Both the position numbers and the translations under genes were made by a program. A model generated the notes under the pieces. It searched no databases, was not told the DNA's origin, and saw nothing but the letters and a program-made list of their open reading frames with translations. A stretch of 64,000 bases of DNA, taken from an uncultured Eudoraea sp. (GTDB lineage: Bacteria > Bacteroidota > Bacteroidia > Flavobacteriales > Flavobacteriaceae). The stretch is taken from assembly GCF_947490415.1 (NCBI RefSeq), contig NZ_CANLGX010000001.1, positions 558,001-622,000 on the forward strand, given 5' to 3'. This document shows, in pieces, positions 41,611-50,233 of this stretch; positions within the stretch are counted from its first letter, which is position 1, and every line of letters starts with the position of its first letter.

Positions 41611-44043
41611 TTATTCTGTTCGTAAACTCTTCACCGGGTTAGCAATAGCGGCCTTAATACTTTGGTAACTCACCGTAAGAATAGCAATAGCGACTGCCAA
41701 TAAAGTGGCCAAAGCAAAAACCCACCAACCTATTTCAATCCGATAGGAGAAGTCCTCTAACCATTTATTCATGGCAAACCATCCGATGGGCAGGGAAATA
41801 AGGATGGCCACCAGGACCAACTTAAGGAAGTCAGACGAAAGTCTGTATGTAATCTGGCTCACACTGGCTCCCATTACTTTTCTAATGCCTATTTCCTTTG
41901 TGCGTTTTTGGGCATTAAATGCCGCCAGGCCAAACAACCCAAGACAGGCAATTAAAATGGAAAGTATTGTGAAAATGATGAAAATATGACCTAAGCGCTG
42001 TTCGGACTTATAGGTGTTATTAAAAGAATCTTCCATAAAATAATAATCAAAAGGCTGTCCCGGAGCGACCTTATTCCAAATCCCTTCAATGCTTTTTATT
42101 GCATTGGTAAAACTTCCTTTTTCTAATTTAATGGCCAAGGAATATGCAAAATCTCCCAAATGCATGCTCAAAGATTCAATTTCGTCTCTAAAGGGAGAGA
42201 AATGGAAATCCTTTACAACTCCAATGATTTTATAATACTTAGGGTTCTCAGATTCCATATCTGGTGTGTAACTTAACCCTAGTGCTTTTTCAGGTGTTAC
42301 CCCCATTACGGCTACTGCAGATTCATTTACAATGATGCTAGTTGAGTCATTTTTAAATTTCTTATCAAAATCCCTCCCGGCAATAATTTTAAAATCCATT
42401 GTGGAGATATAGTCATAATCTACGCCCCACCTCTGCATACTCACGGCGTTTTCCTGATCTGTTGCTCCCTCAAGTGGGGCAAAAACACTGTCAGACCTAC
42501 TTGAAGGAGTTGGGAAAAAACTACTCAGGGTTGCGTTAATAACAAAACCCAGCTTTTTTACTTCTTCTTTAAATGATGCTACTTGCCCACCAATCGTATA
42601 CACATCATCGACGATAAGTACCTGATCCTTTGAGAATCCCAGATCCTTGTTTTGAATATATTCCAATTGCTGATAAACCACCAAAGTGCTGATAACCAAA
42701 AAAACGGAAATCGCAAACTGAAATATAACCAACGCATTCCGCACATTGCTTCCTCCCAGACTGCCACTATCTCCTTTAAGTACTTTTACCGGAATAAATT
42801 TCGACATAAAAAACGCCGGATAACTGCCTGATAAAAGTCCTAAAACACTTGCTGAAGCCAAAAGAATCAACCAAAATAATGGATTGGTATAGGGCATGGA
42901 AATATCTTTATCTGCCAGCTCATTAAAAAAAGGCAATGCAATTACTGCAAATATCAATGCCAACAAAAGAGAGCCAAACGAAACTAAAACTGATTCTACC
43001 AGGAACTGACGGATAAGTTCTCCTTTATTGGAGCCCAATGTTTTTCGAATTCCTACTTCTTTAGCTCTTTTAAGAGAATGTGCCGTTGACAAATTCATAA
43101 AATTGACACAAGCCAGGACGATGATGAATACGGCAATAAAAGAAAGGATATAAATACTTTGAATATCATTATTTGCACTTATTTCGGCTACTCTGTCAGA
43201 ATTTAAGTGAATATCCGTTAAAGGTATAGTGCTGTATATTAGGTGATTGCCTGCTGCCTTAAATTGTTCTTCTGTGATACCGGGCATGAATTGCTGTACC
43301 CCCGGAATCACATATTTGCCTAAAAAGGCCCGTAATGGAGCTTGTAAATCCTCGATATTTGCAGAAGGAATAAGCTTAATATATGTTTGGTAGTTATTAC
43401 TTCCCCAATTAACTATTCGTGAATCTTCATAACCGGCCATTGCCATAAAGACCGTGTGTTCTCTTAGAAAAGAATTATCGGGCAAGTCGTCAATTACACC
43501 TGTTACTGTATAAGTTTCCTCGTTGTTCAATAAAAGATTCTGACCCAGGGCCTCATTGATTCCAAAATGTTTTTCCGCCGCTGTTTTGGTCAGGACCAAC
43601 GTATTGGGCAATTTAAGTGCCGTTTTTAAATCTCCTACCAAAAGATCAATACCAAACATTTCGAAAAAAGTGGAATCCACATAAGTAGCCTGCTGCTCTT
43701 TTATATTTACTTCTGTATCAACTTTTCTAACTAAGGCACTACCCCTTGTTCTAAATCGTGTGGTTAATTCCACTTCCGAGAAATCATTATCAATTGTTTC
43801 TGCTATTGGTGCAGGAGTTACTGCAAATTTGCGATCCTCCCCACCTAATTTAATATCCGCATTAACTCTATGTATGCGATCTGCATCGGCAAACATTTTA
43901 TCATAACTTAGTTCATCATAGATATATAGTGAAATAAGCAGTGCCCCGGCAATACCGATGGCCAGTCCAAAGGTGTTTAGAAATGTAAAGAAGGGTTGTT
44001 TTCTCAAACTTCTCCAGGCTATTTTAATGTGATTCTTTAACAT
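41611..44043 (-). CDS. FtsX/MacB-type ABC permease, tandem paralog 2
   Basis: This 810-residue protein has the same architecture as the paralog at 39165, sharing the N-terminal FLNTFGLAIG region and the last hundred residues (WWVFALATLLAVAIA, PVKSLRTE). The periplasmic domains differ more, as expected if they meet different partners or substrates. Only 10 bases separate it from paralog 1, so they are translated from one transcript. The spacing to the permease at 44114 is 70 bases and includes a strong hairpin (44068-44111). Confidence 0.9.
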   Translation of the reverse strand: MLKNHIKIAWRSLRKQPFFTFLNTFGLAIGIAGALLISLYIYDELSYDKMFADADRIHRVNADIKLGGEDRKFAVTPAPIAETIDNDFSEVELTTRFRTRGSALVRKVDTEVNIKEQQATYVDSTFFEMFGIDLLVGDLKTALKLPNTLVLTKTAAEKHFGINEALGQNLLLNNEETYTVTGVIDDLPDNSFLREHTVFMAMAGYEDSRIVNWGSNNYQTYIKLIPSANIEDLQAPLRAFLGKYVIPGVQQFMPGITEEQFKAAGNHLIYSTIPLTDIHLNSDRVAEISANNDIQSIYILSFIAVFIIVLACVNFMNLSTAHSLKRAKEVGIRKTLGSNKGELIRQFLVESVLVSFGSLLLALIFAVIALPFFNELADKDISMPYTNPLFWLILLASASVLGLLSGSYPAFFMSKFIPVKVLKGDSGSLGGSNVRNALVIFQFAISVFLVISTLVVYQQLEYIQNKDLGFSKDQVLIVDDVYTIGGQVASFKEEVKKLGFVINATLSSFFPTPSSRSDSVFAPLEGATDQENAVSMQRWGVDYDYISTMDFKIIAGRDFDKKFKNDSTSIIVNESAVAVMGVTPEKALGLSYTPDMESENPKYYKIIGVVKDFHFSPFRDEIESLSMHLGDFAYSLAIKLEKGSFTNAIKSIEGIWNKVAPGQPFDYYFMEDSFNNTYKSEQRLGHIFIIFTILSILIACLGLFGLAAFNAQKRTKEIGIRKVMGASVSQITYRLSSDFLKLVLVAILISLPIGWFAMNKWLEDFSYRIEIGWWVFALATLLAVAIAILTVSYQSIKAAIANPVKSLRTE

Positions 44044-44067
44044 GATTATCCGATTTTAAATTGATTA

Positions 44068-44111
44068 CCGATAGTTCCTTCTCCGCAGTATTACGAAGGA
44101 GAAGCAATCGG
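44068..44111 (-). other. Two-part hairpin between permease genes
   Basis: Outer arms CCGAT/ATCGG and inner arms CTTCTCC/GGAGAAG enclose a loop. The structure fills the 70-base gap between two permease genes of the same operon. There is no T tract. It may tune relative expression by processing or partial termination. Confidence 0.45.
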
Positions 44112-44113
44112 GT

Positions 44114-46513
44114 TTATTCCATACGTAAACTTCTAATTGGGTTTGCTTTTGCAGCTTTTATGGCCTGAAAACTTACGGTCAATAAAGTAACCAGGACCGA
44201 ACATATAATGGCCAATGCAAAAACCCACCACGACAGATCTACTCGGTATTCATAGCCTTCCAACCAACTTGTCATAAAATAATGGGTAATAGGAACCGCA
44301 ATAACACATGATAAAACAACCAATACCACAAAATCTTTGGAAAGCATTTTCCAGACATTATAAACAGTAGCCCCCAGGACCTTGCGCACCCCAATTTCCT
44401 TTGTGCGCTGTTCTGCAACAAATGAGGTTAATCCAAACAACCCTAAACAACTAATAAGAATTGCCAAACCTGTAAATACGCTTGCCAAACTGGCTATGCG
44501 TTCTTCAGATTGGAATTTTTCAGCATATTGTTCGTCAACAAAATCATATTGAAAAGGAATATCAGGGAAGTGCTCTATAAAAACATTTTCAATTAGTTTC
44601 AGGTTTTCACTGACACTTTTTTTAGGGTTAAGTCGCAGAATGTAATAACTCGATGCTCCCTCATTATCAAAGGCGTATACTCCCTGTTTTACGGGATCAT
44701 ATGGCGACTGGGCAATCATATCTTCCACCACGCCTATAATTTGTCTGGGTTCTCCCGGATCCTCTATATTACTATCCTTCAGGTATAAACCAACCGGGTT
44801 GATAAGACCCATATATTTAACGGCGGTTTGGTTAATTAGCACTGCATTTGAATCTGAAGCAAACTCTTTGGAAAAATCCCTGCCTGCTACTATTTTTAAA
44901 TTGAGTGATCTGGCATATTCGTAGGAAACCTGTGTCCAGGCAAAATCTTCCTGAAATCCTTCTGGTTTACCCTCCCAGGTATAACCACTATAATTAGACC
45001 AAATTTGGGTCGTAGGACTGCTTGCGGACGACATTTCAACAATAGCATCTGAATCCAAAAATTCGTTTCTCATTAATTCATATTTGCCTTCAAAATCCTG
45101 ACTCATAGTAGGGATTTGGATCAATCCGTTTTTATCATAACCAACAGGCCTGTTCTTGGTGTACCGTATCTGCTGCATAACTATAACTGTACCTATAATA
45201 AATGCCACAGAAACTGTAAACTGGAGCACCACCAGGATTTTTCGTGGTACAGCTGCAAATCTGCCAGCGCGGAAGGTTCCTTTTAAAACTTCTACCGGTT
45301 TAAAAGAGGACAGGTAAGCTGCAGGGTAACTACCTGCCAAAAGCGCGGTAAATACAATAAACAAAATAGAACTAGCCCAAAACAAGGTGCTTGTCCATGG
45401 AAAGACAATTTCCTTTCTCGCCAGGTCATTAAATCCTCCGAGACTTATTAAGACGAATATAATAGCGAATACAAATGCCAAACCTACCACTAAGAAAGAT
45501 TCGGATAAAAATTGATAAACCAACTGGCTTCTTTGAGACCCAATAGATTTACGTATTCCTACTTCCTTGGCCCGTTTTTCTGATCTTGCGGTACTAAGAT
45601 TCATAAAGTTGATGCAAGCCAAAAGCAATACAAAGGCACCAATTATTCCAAATAGCCAGACATATCGAATTCTGCCACCCACCTGTTTGCCATTTGCAAA
45701 ATTGGAACGCAAATGCCAGTCGTTCATCGGGAAAAGAAATAATTGGGGATTGAATTCTTCTGAATTAGCTGAAATATCCTTTTTTATATTCTTTATGGTT
45801 GCAGTTACTCTTTCCATGCTGATATTATCCGCGATTTGTACAAAAAGCTGAAAAGAATTATTGTCCCAATTATCAAATGAATTTTTTATCCATTCAGAAG
45901 TAGTTATATAATGTTTCCAAGGGGCTATAAATTCTAAATCATTAAACGAATTATTAAAAGGAATATCCTCATAGATACCAGATACCATCATGTCATATTC
46001 GCTATTAACTTCAACAACCTTACCTATTGGATCTTCAGAACCGAAGAGCGCATTGGCGGTTGAAGCCGAGAGCATTATTGAGTTAATCTCCCGTAACCCG
46101 GCCTTTTCTCCTTTTAAGATTTTTAAATTTAGCATTTGGGGTGCAGCTTCCTGCATGAAACTGCCTGTTCTGGAAATACTGGTCTCCTTGTATTTCAGAT
46201 ATTGAGAATTATTCCAGGATGACATAACAATATGCCTGAAATTATCCATATGGCCTTCGCGTATAGCCATTTCCAGTGGTCTGGGAATCCATGGTCCGGT
46301 ATCGGTATTTCCGTTAAGAGTCTGTGACTGAAATACCAGGGCAATCTGGTCGTGATTTTTAAAATAGTTGTTAAAGGTTAGCTCATCTATTACCCAAAGT
46401 GCAATTATTATCGTTACGGCCATACCCAGGGCAAGTCCGCCAATATTAATTGCGGAATAAGCTTTGTTTTTTAGAAGATTTCTCCAGGCAATCTTAAAAT
46501 AATTCTTTAACAT
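44114..46513 (-). CDS. FtsX/MacB-type ABC permease, divergent third member
   Basis: This 799-residue permease has the same two-unit layout, with N-terminal YFKIAWRNLLKNKAYSAINIGGLALGMA and a C-terminal RTKEIGVRKVLGAT loop, ending KANPIRSLRME. It is clearly more distant from the two tandem paralogs than they are from each other. It directly follows the canonical ATPase (46560, 46 bases). It may therefore be the original permease of this ATPase, with the 39165/41611 pair and second ATPase added later. Confidence 0.9.
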   Translation of the reverse strand: MLKNYFKIAWRNLLKNKAYSAINIGGLALGMAVTIIIALWVIDELTFNNYFKNHDQIALVFQSQTLNGNTDTGPWIPRPLEMAIREGHMDNFRHIVMSSWNNSQYLKYKETSISRTGSFMQEAAPQMLNLKILKGEKAGLREINSIMLSASTANALFGSEDPIGKVVEVNSEYDMMVSGIYEDIPFNNSFNDLEFIAPWKHYITTSEWIKNSFDNWDNNSFQLFVQIADNISMERVTATIKNIKKDISANSEEFNPQLFLFPMNDWHLRSNFANGKQVGGRIRYVWLFGIIGAFVLLLACINFMNLSTARSEKRAKEVGIRKSIGSQRSQLVYQFLSESFLVVGLAFVFAIIFVLISLGGFNDLARKEIVFPWTSTLFWASSILFIVFTALLAGSYPAAYLSSFKPVEVLKGTFRAGRFAAVPRKILVVLQFTVSVAFIIGTVIVMQQIRYTKNRPVGYDKNGLIQIPTMSQDFEGKYELMRNEFLDSDAIVEMSSASSPTTQIWSNYSGYTWEGKPEGFQEDFAWTQVSYEYARSLNLKIVAGRDFSKEFASDSNAVLINQTAVKYMGLINPVGLYLKDSNIEDPGEPRQIIGVVEDMIAQSPYDPVKQGVYAFDNEGASSYYILRLNPKKSVSENLKLIENVFIEHFPDIPFQYDFVDEQYAEKFQSEERIASLASVFTGLAILISCLGLFGLTSFVAEQRTKEIGVRKVLGATVYNVWKMLSKDFVVLVVLSCVIAVPITHYFMTSWLEGYEYRVDLSWWVFALAIICSVLVTLLTVSFQAIKAAKANPIRSLRME

Positions 46514-46559
46514 GATTTGTGATTAATTGATGAATAAACTCGGGCAAAAAGGAATAAAA

Positions 46560-47255
46560 CTATATCAAGGCGCCAACGGCCCTGTTCTTACTTTCAGTAA
46601 CAATCTGACCATCAAAAAGATTTACGATGCGATGTGCAAAGTGGGAATCATGGTCTGAATGCGTTACCATAACAATGGTAGTACCTTCCTGATTGAGTTC
46701 TGTAAGCAGGTTCATTACTTCCAGGCCATTCTTGGAGTCGAGATTACCTGTTGGTTCATCGGCCAAAATAAGTTTTGGATTAGTTACAACTGCTCTTGAA
46801 ATTGCTACCCTTTGTTGTTGCCCACCCGATAATTGTTGTGGAAAATGTTTTGCCCTATGGGCAATTTTCATTCGTTCCAACACTGCCATAACCTTTTCGC
46901 GCCGTTCACTTTTACTCATCTTAAGATAAATAAGGGGTAACTCCACATTCTCAAAAACCGTTAACTCATCAATAAGGTTAAAGCTCTGAAATACGAATCC
47001 AAGATTCCCTTTGCGCAATTGTGTGCGTTGTCTTTCCTTTAGGCCGGCAACTTCGTGGCCGGCAAACTGATACCTGCCTTCCGTTGGGTTGTCTAACATG
47101 CCTACAATATTCAGCAAGGTGGATTTTCCGCAACCTGAAGGTCCCATAATTGCCACGAATTCACCTTCTTCTACATTAAGGTTTACATTGTTTAAAGCAA
47201 GGGTTTCTACTTCTTCGGTTCTAAAACTCTTTTTTAAATTTTGGATCTGTATCAT
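46560..47255 (-). CDS. ABC transporter ATPase of the LolD/MacB type (first ATPase)
   Basis: The 232-residue form starting MIQIQNLKKSFRTEEVETLALNN is preferred, because the domain begins at once. A start at 47273 would add MKNNQK. It carries Walker A GPSGCGKST (about 39), signature LSGGQQQRVAISRA (about 144) and Walker B LILADEPTGNLDS. It pairs with the permease at 44114. The adaptor and TolC genes upstream make the set a tripartite MacAB-TolC-like machine, which extrudes substrate taken from the periplasm across the outer membrane. Confidence 0.9.
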   Translation of the reverse strand: MIQIQNLKKSFRTEEVETLALNNVNLNVEEGEFVAIMGPSGCGKSTLLNIVGMLDNPTEGRYQFAGHEVAGLKERQRTQLRKGNLGFVFQSFNLIDELTVFENVELPLIYLKMSKSERREKVMAVLERMKIAHRAKHFPQQLSGGQQQRVAISRAVVTNPKLILADEPTGNLDSKNGLEVMNLLTELNQEGTTIVMVTHSDHDSHFAHRIVNLFDGQIVTESKNRAVGALI

Positions 47256-47349
47256 TTTTTGATTGTTTTTCATTTTCTAATAAACATTGGATTATAATTC
47301 TATACTATTCTGAACCAATTAAAATTTCATTTGATATTGTTTTGAACAG

Positions 47350-47372
47350 GAAGTCTTTTTTTAAAAGACTTC
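47350..47372 (-). other. Perfect 10-bp hairpin between adaptor and ATPase genes
   Basis: GAAGTCTTTT and AAAAGACTTC flank a three-base loop in the 157-base gap between the adaptor gene and the ATPase. No T tract follows on the minus strand. Possible RNA processing or stability element. Confidence 0.45.
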
Positions 47373-47412
47373 GGCAGAGTTCATATGTTACATTTATTCT
47401 CAATCTGATAAA

Positions 47413-48663
47413 TTATTTTAGTACTACACGTTCTGCATCCCCAAAATTGTCATAATTACTGGTTATTACACTTTCACCATTTTGCAATCCCTCCAGGACT
47501 TCATAGTACCTTGAATTCTGCTTTCCTATGCGTATATCCCTTTTGATAGCTTCTCCCCCATCAGGATTCACTACAAAAATCCATTGTCCTCCGGTGCTTT
47601 GAAAAAAGCTGCCTTTGGGCAGGAGCAGTGCTTCTGAGGATTCTCCCAGTTGTAACTTTATGTTATAGCTCTGGCCTGTTCTTATTGTTTCTGGCTTCTC
47701 CCCGCTGAAAACAAGGTCTACCTTAAATTTTCCATTTCGTACTTCGGGATATACTTTTCGCAATCTCAATGGGTATTCATTTCCATTCCGCTCCAGAAGT
47801 GCTGTTAAATCCCTTATGACCCGGTCTATGTAATGTTCATCTATGGTAGCCTCAATTTTATAATCGGTTAGTACATTAATCTGCCCAATACGTTCGCCCT
47901 GGGCAATGCTTTGACCTATTTCTGCGTCGAGAAACCCTAATTGACCATCGGCGGGGGCACGCACATTTAATTGGTCTATACGCTCATATACCATAGACAA
48001 AGTTTTTTGCATACGTGCCAAATCAGTGTCCAGCCCGGATAAAGAAGTTATTCGCAATTCATCATCCTGCTGAGTTTGTAATTTGATAATATCAAACTGC
48101 CTTATGGAAAGCTCGTAATTTTCCTTAGAAGTAAGGTATTCCTCCTTTGATATCAATTCATCCTTATACAAAGCCTCATTCTGTTCAAAATTTCTCTTTA
48201 AGCGACGTAACTCATATTCTGCCGTGGCCAAAGATTTTTTTCCTTCCACCTGTCTTGAGTCGAAGGCCAGTTTTGTAGAACGCAGGTCATTTTGTTTTAA
48301 AGCCAGATTACTTTCGCTGGCTAATATTTGTTCATACAATCCCCTGTTTTCCAACTTTAAAATAATATCTCCCTTTTTTACCATAGCGCCTTCCTCAATC
48401 AACTTTTCAGTCACACGACCTCCCTCATAGGCATCCATATAAATAGTTGCAATTGGCGCCACGTTACCATTAATAGTGATATAGTCGTCAAATTTGCCCT
48501 GCGTCACCTCAGCTATGGATAATTTTTCCTTATCGGTTCTAAAGGTGGATACCTGATTACTGAATATCAATTTCCATCCGGTAAAAAGCAATAGCAGGCC
48601 TAACGCAATATACCCGTAGTGTTTGGGCCGCAATCCTTTTTTCTTCTCCAGTTTTATGTCCAT
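47413..48663 (-). CDS. Periplasmic adaptor (HlyD/MacA type) of the efflux operon
   Basis: This 416-residue protein has an N-terminal membrane anchor (about 19-35). The biotinyl-lipoyl half motif is EGGRVTEKLIEEGAMVKKGDII (about 80-101), followed by a coiled-coil hairpin (about 105-215). The second half motif is VRAPADGQLGFLDAEIGQSI, and beta-barrel and membrane-proximal domains follow. It connects the FtsX/MacB permeases to TolC. Its gene follows the TolC gene by six bases, so both are made from the sigma-54 promoter at 50053-50068. It differs in length and sequence from the peptide-export adaptor at 5811. Confidence 0.9.
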   Translation of the reverse strand: MDIKLEKKKGLRPKHYGYIALGLLLLFTGWKLIFSNQVSTFRTDKEKLSIAEVTQGKFDDYITINGNVAPIATIYMDAYEGGRVTEKLIEEGAMVKKGDIILKLENRGLYEQILASESNLALKQNDLRSTKLAFDSRQVEGKKSLATAEYELRRLKRNFEQNEALYKDELISKEEYLTSKENYELSIRQFDIIKLQTQQDDELRITSLSGLDTDLARMQKTLSMVYERIDQLNVRAPADGQLGFLDAEIGQSIAQGERIGQINVLTDYKIEATIDEHYIDRVIRDLTALLERNGNEYPLRLRKVYPEVRNGKFKVDLVFSGEKPETIRTGQSYNIKLQLGESSEALLLPKGSFFQSTGGQWIFVVNPDGGEAIKRDIRIGKQNSRYYEVLEGLQNGESVITSNYDNFGDAERVVLK

Positions 48664-48669
48664 CTTATT

Positions 48670-50028
48670 CTAATTATTTTGATTGATATTAAATACAGGT
48701 AACCCATTATAGAAATCCAAAGTGCTTTTGTTTAAATAAAAGCGAAGTAAAACCTGCAAATTTTCATTCTGGGCGGTGGCAAAAAGATTCTTTGCCTGTG
48801 TAAGATCAAGAACGCTAACCAGTCCTCTTTCATATCTTTTCTGAGCAATTGTAAATGCTAATTCCTGTGCCTGTACTTTTTTTGCGCTTTGAGCGATCTC
48901 CACTTGCAGCGAATTATAATCCTGTATGAGTTCTTGAATTGTGAGGTACAACTGCTGTTCCTGAAGGTCCAGATTGTTGTCGGCCCTGAGCAATTCTATT
49001 TTTTGTTGTTTTACTTTGGAACGGGCAGACCACCCATTGAGTATGGGAATATTAAGTGAGAATCCAATATATTTTGATGCATTATTTTTAAGTTGTTCCC
49101 TGTATGGAATCACAATTCCGGCATCATTCACAAATGTCTCAAAATAGCCTGTGCCGTACCCAGCAGCTAAAGACAACCTTGGATAATAGAGCCCCCTTGC
49201 GGCGGATAACTGTTTCTTCGCAGCTGCAGCCCTTAGTTGTTGTGCCTTAATTATGGGGATGAAACTCATGGCGTTGTTAAAAATAGAATCTTGTTGGACT
49301 ATCGTCACTCCCCGTTCTGTTAATTGCTTATCCCTGATAAATGGTTCAAGAAGAATAGAAGATTTCCCAATAAAATTCATTTCTTGTATTAGTTGTAGTT
49401 GTGCTTTTTGAAAATTATTCTGGCTTTGTGTAAGGGCCAGTTCATCTGTCAATAAAAGTGATTCTGCCTCGTATAAATCTGCGCCTGCCTTTAACCCCAA
49501 CTCCACTTGTCTTTTGACCAGATCAAAATTATTTTGTGAGATTTGTAGCTGCTCTTGTGATATGACCAATAAGCCCTCAAAGAATTTGATGTCGTAATAG
49601 GCCTTCATCACCCTGAATGCCAATAAGAATTTTTGCTGTTCTACATCTTCGAGGGACGCGCCATAAATCAATTTTGATGCCCTGATGGTATTTATTTTCT
49701 GAAAACCCTGAAATAAATCTATAGTTGCAGTAAGGGAATAGTTGTTGGCAAAAAAATCAGAATTAACAAAAATGTTGCTGTTAGGATCCGCGGCACGGCC
49801 AAAACTTTGAAAATAATCTGTGTAGCCATTAACAGACGGTAACAAGTTCCGGATAGACTGTTTATAGGTCTCTTCATCTGAAAGCTCTGTATACTCAAAA
49901 TCGTTAAGGGATAGGTTATGCTCAATGGCATAAGAAACACATTCATCCAAAGACCATGCTTCCTGAGCAAAAGCTGAAAATGAAAAAGCAGATAAAAATA
50001 AAACTAGTATGTTAAACTTAAAGTTCAT
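48670..50028 (-). CDS. TolC-family outer membrane efflux channel
   Basis: This 452-residue protein has a signal peptide FNILVLFLSAFSFSAFAQ. The mature part has the two tandem TolC repeats of long helices, with AWSLDECVSYAIEHNLSL at the start of repeat one and YERGLVSVLDLTQAKNLFATAQ near the end of repeat two. The start is placed at 50028. The upstream ATG at 50046 lies before the expected transcription start (about 50043) of the sigma-54 promoter and adds six odd residues. First gene of the seven-gene efflux operon. It might also serve the peptide exporter at 1681-6971, which lacks a channel gene. Confidence 0.9.
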   Translation of the reverse strand: MNFKFNILVLFLSAFSFSAFAQEAWSLDECVSYAIEHNLSLNDFEYTELSDEETYKQSIRNLLPSVNGYTDYFQSFGRAADPNSNIFVNSDFFANNYSLTATIDLFQGFQKINTIRASKLIYGASLEDVEQQKFLLAFRVMKAYYDIKFFEGLLVISQEQLQISQNNFDLVKRQVELGLKAGADLYEAESLLLTDELALTQSQNNFQKAQLQLIQEMNFIGKSSILLEPFIRDKQLTERGVTIVQQDSIFNNAMSFIPIIKAQQLRAAAAKKQLSAARGLYYPRLSLAAGYGTGYFETFVNDAGIVIPYREQLKNNASKYIGFSLNIPILNGWSARSKVKQQKIELLRADNNLDLQEQQLYLTIQELIQDYNSLQVEIAQSAKKVQAQELAFTIAQKRYERGLVSVLDLTQAKNLFATAQNENLQVLLRFYLNKSTLDFYNGLPVFNINQNN

Positions 50029-50052
50029 ATAGTATTGGTATGCCAAACTTAT

Positions 50053-50068
50053 AGCTACAGTTGTGCCA
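50053..50068 (-). promoter_or_regulatory. Sigma-54 promoter of the efflux operon
   Basis: On the minus strand TGGCACAACTGTAGCT fits the -24/-12 consensus TGGCACnnnnnTTGCw with one mismatch (TA for TT). GG and GC are exactly ten bases apart. It predicts transcription from about 50043, 15 bases before the TolC ATG at 50028. The divergently transcribed neighbour is a sigma-54 activator (50234-51598), the expected regulator. Confidence 0.8.
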
Positions 50069-50233
50069 TAAATGTATTGTATTGATCTTCAATATTTTAA
50101 AAGTTATTCCCTAGTAAACACATTTATAAGGCGTAAAATATTTGTACAGTATTTGTCAAATTTTTGGACATTATCTATTTCGTTTAAATTCGATGCCGTA
50201 GCTTTAGCTTATCGATTTAAAAAATTACAATCT

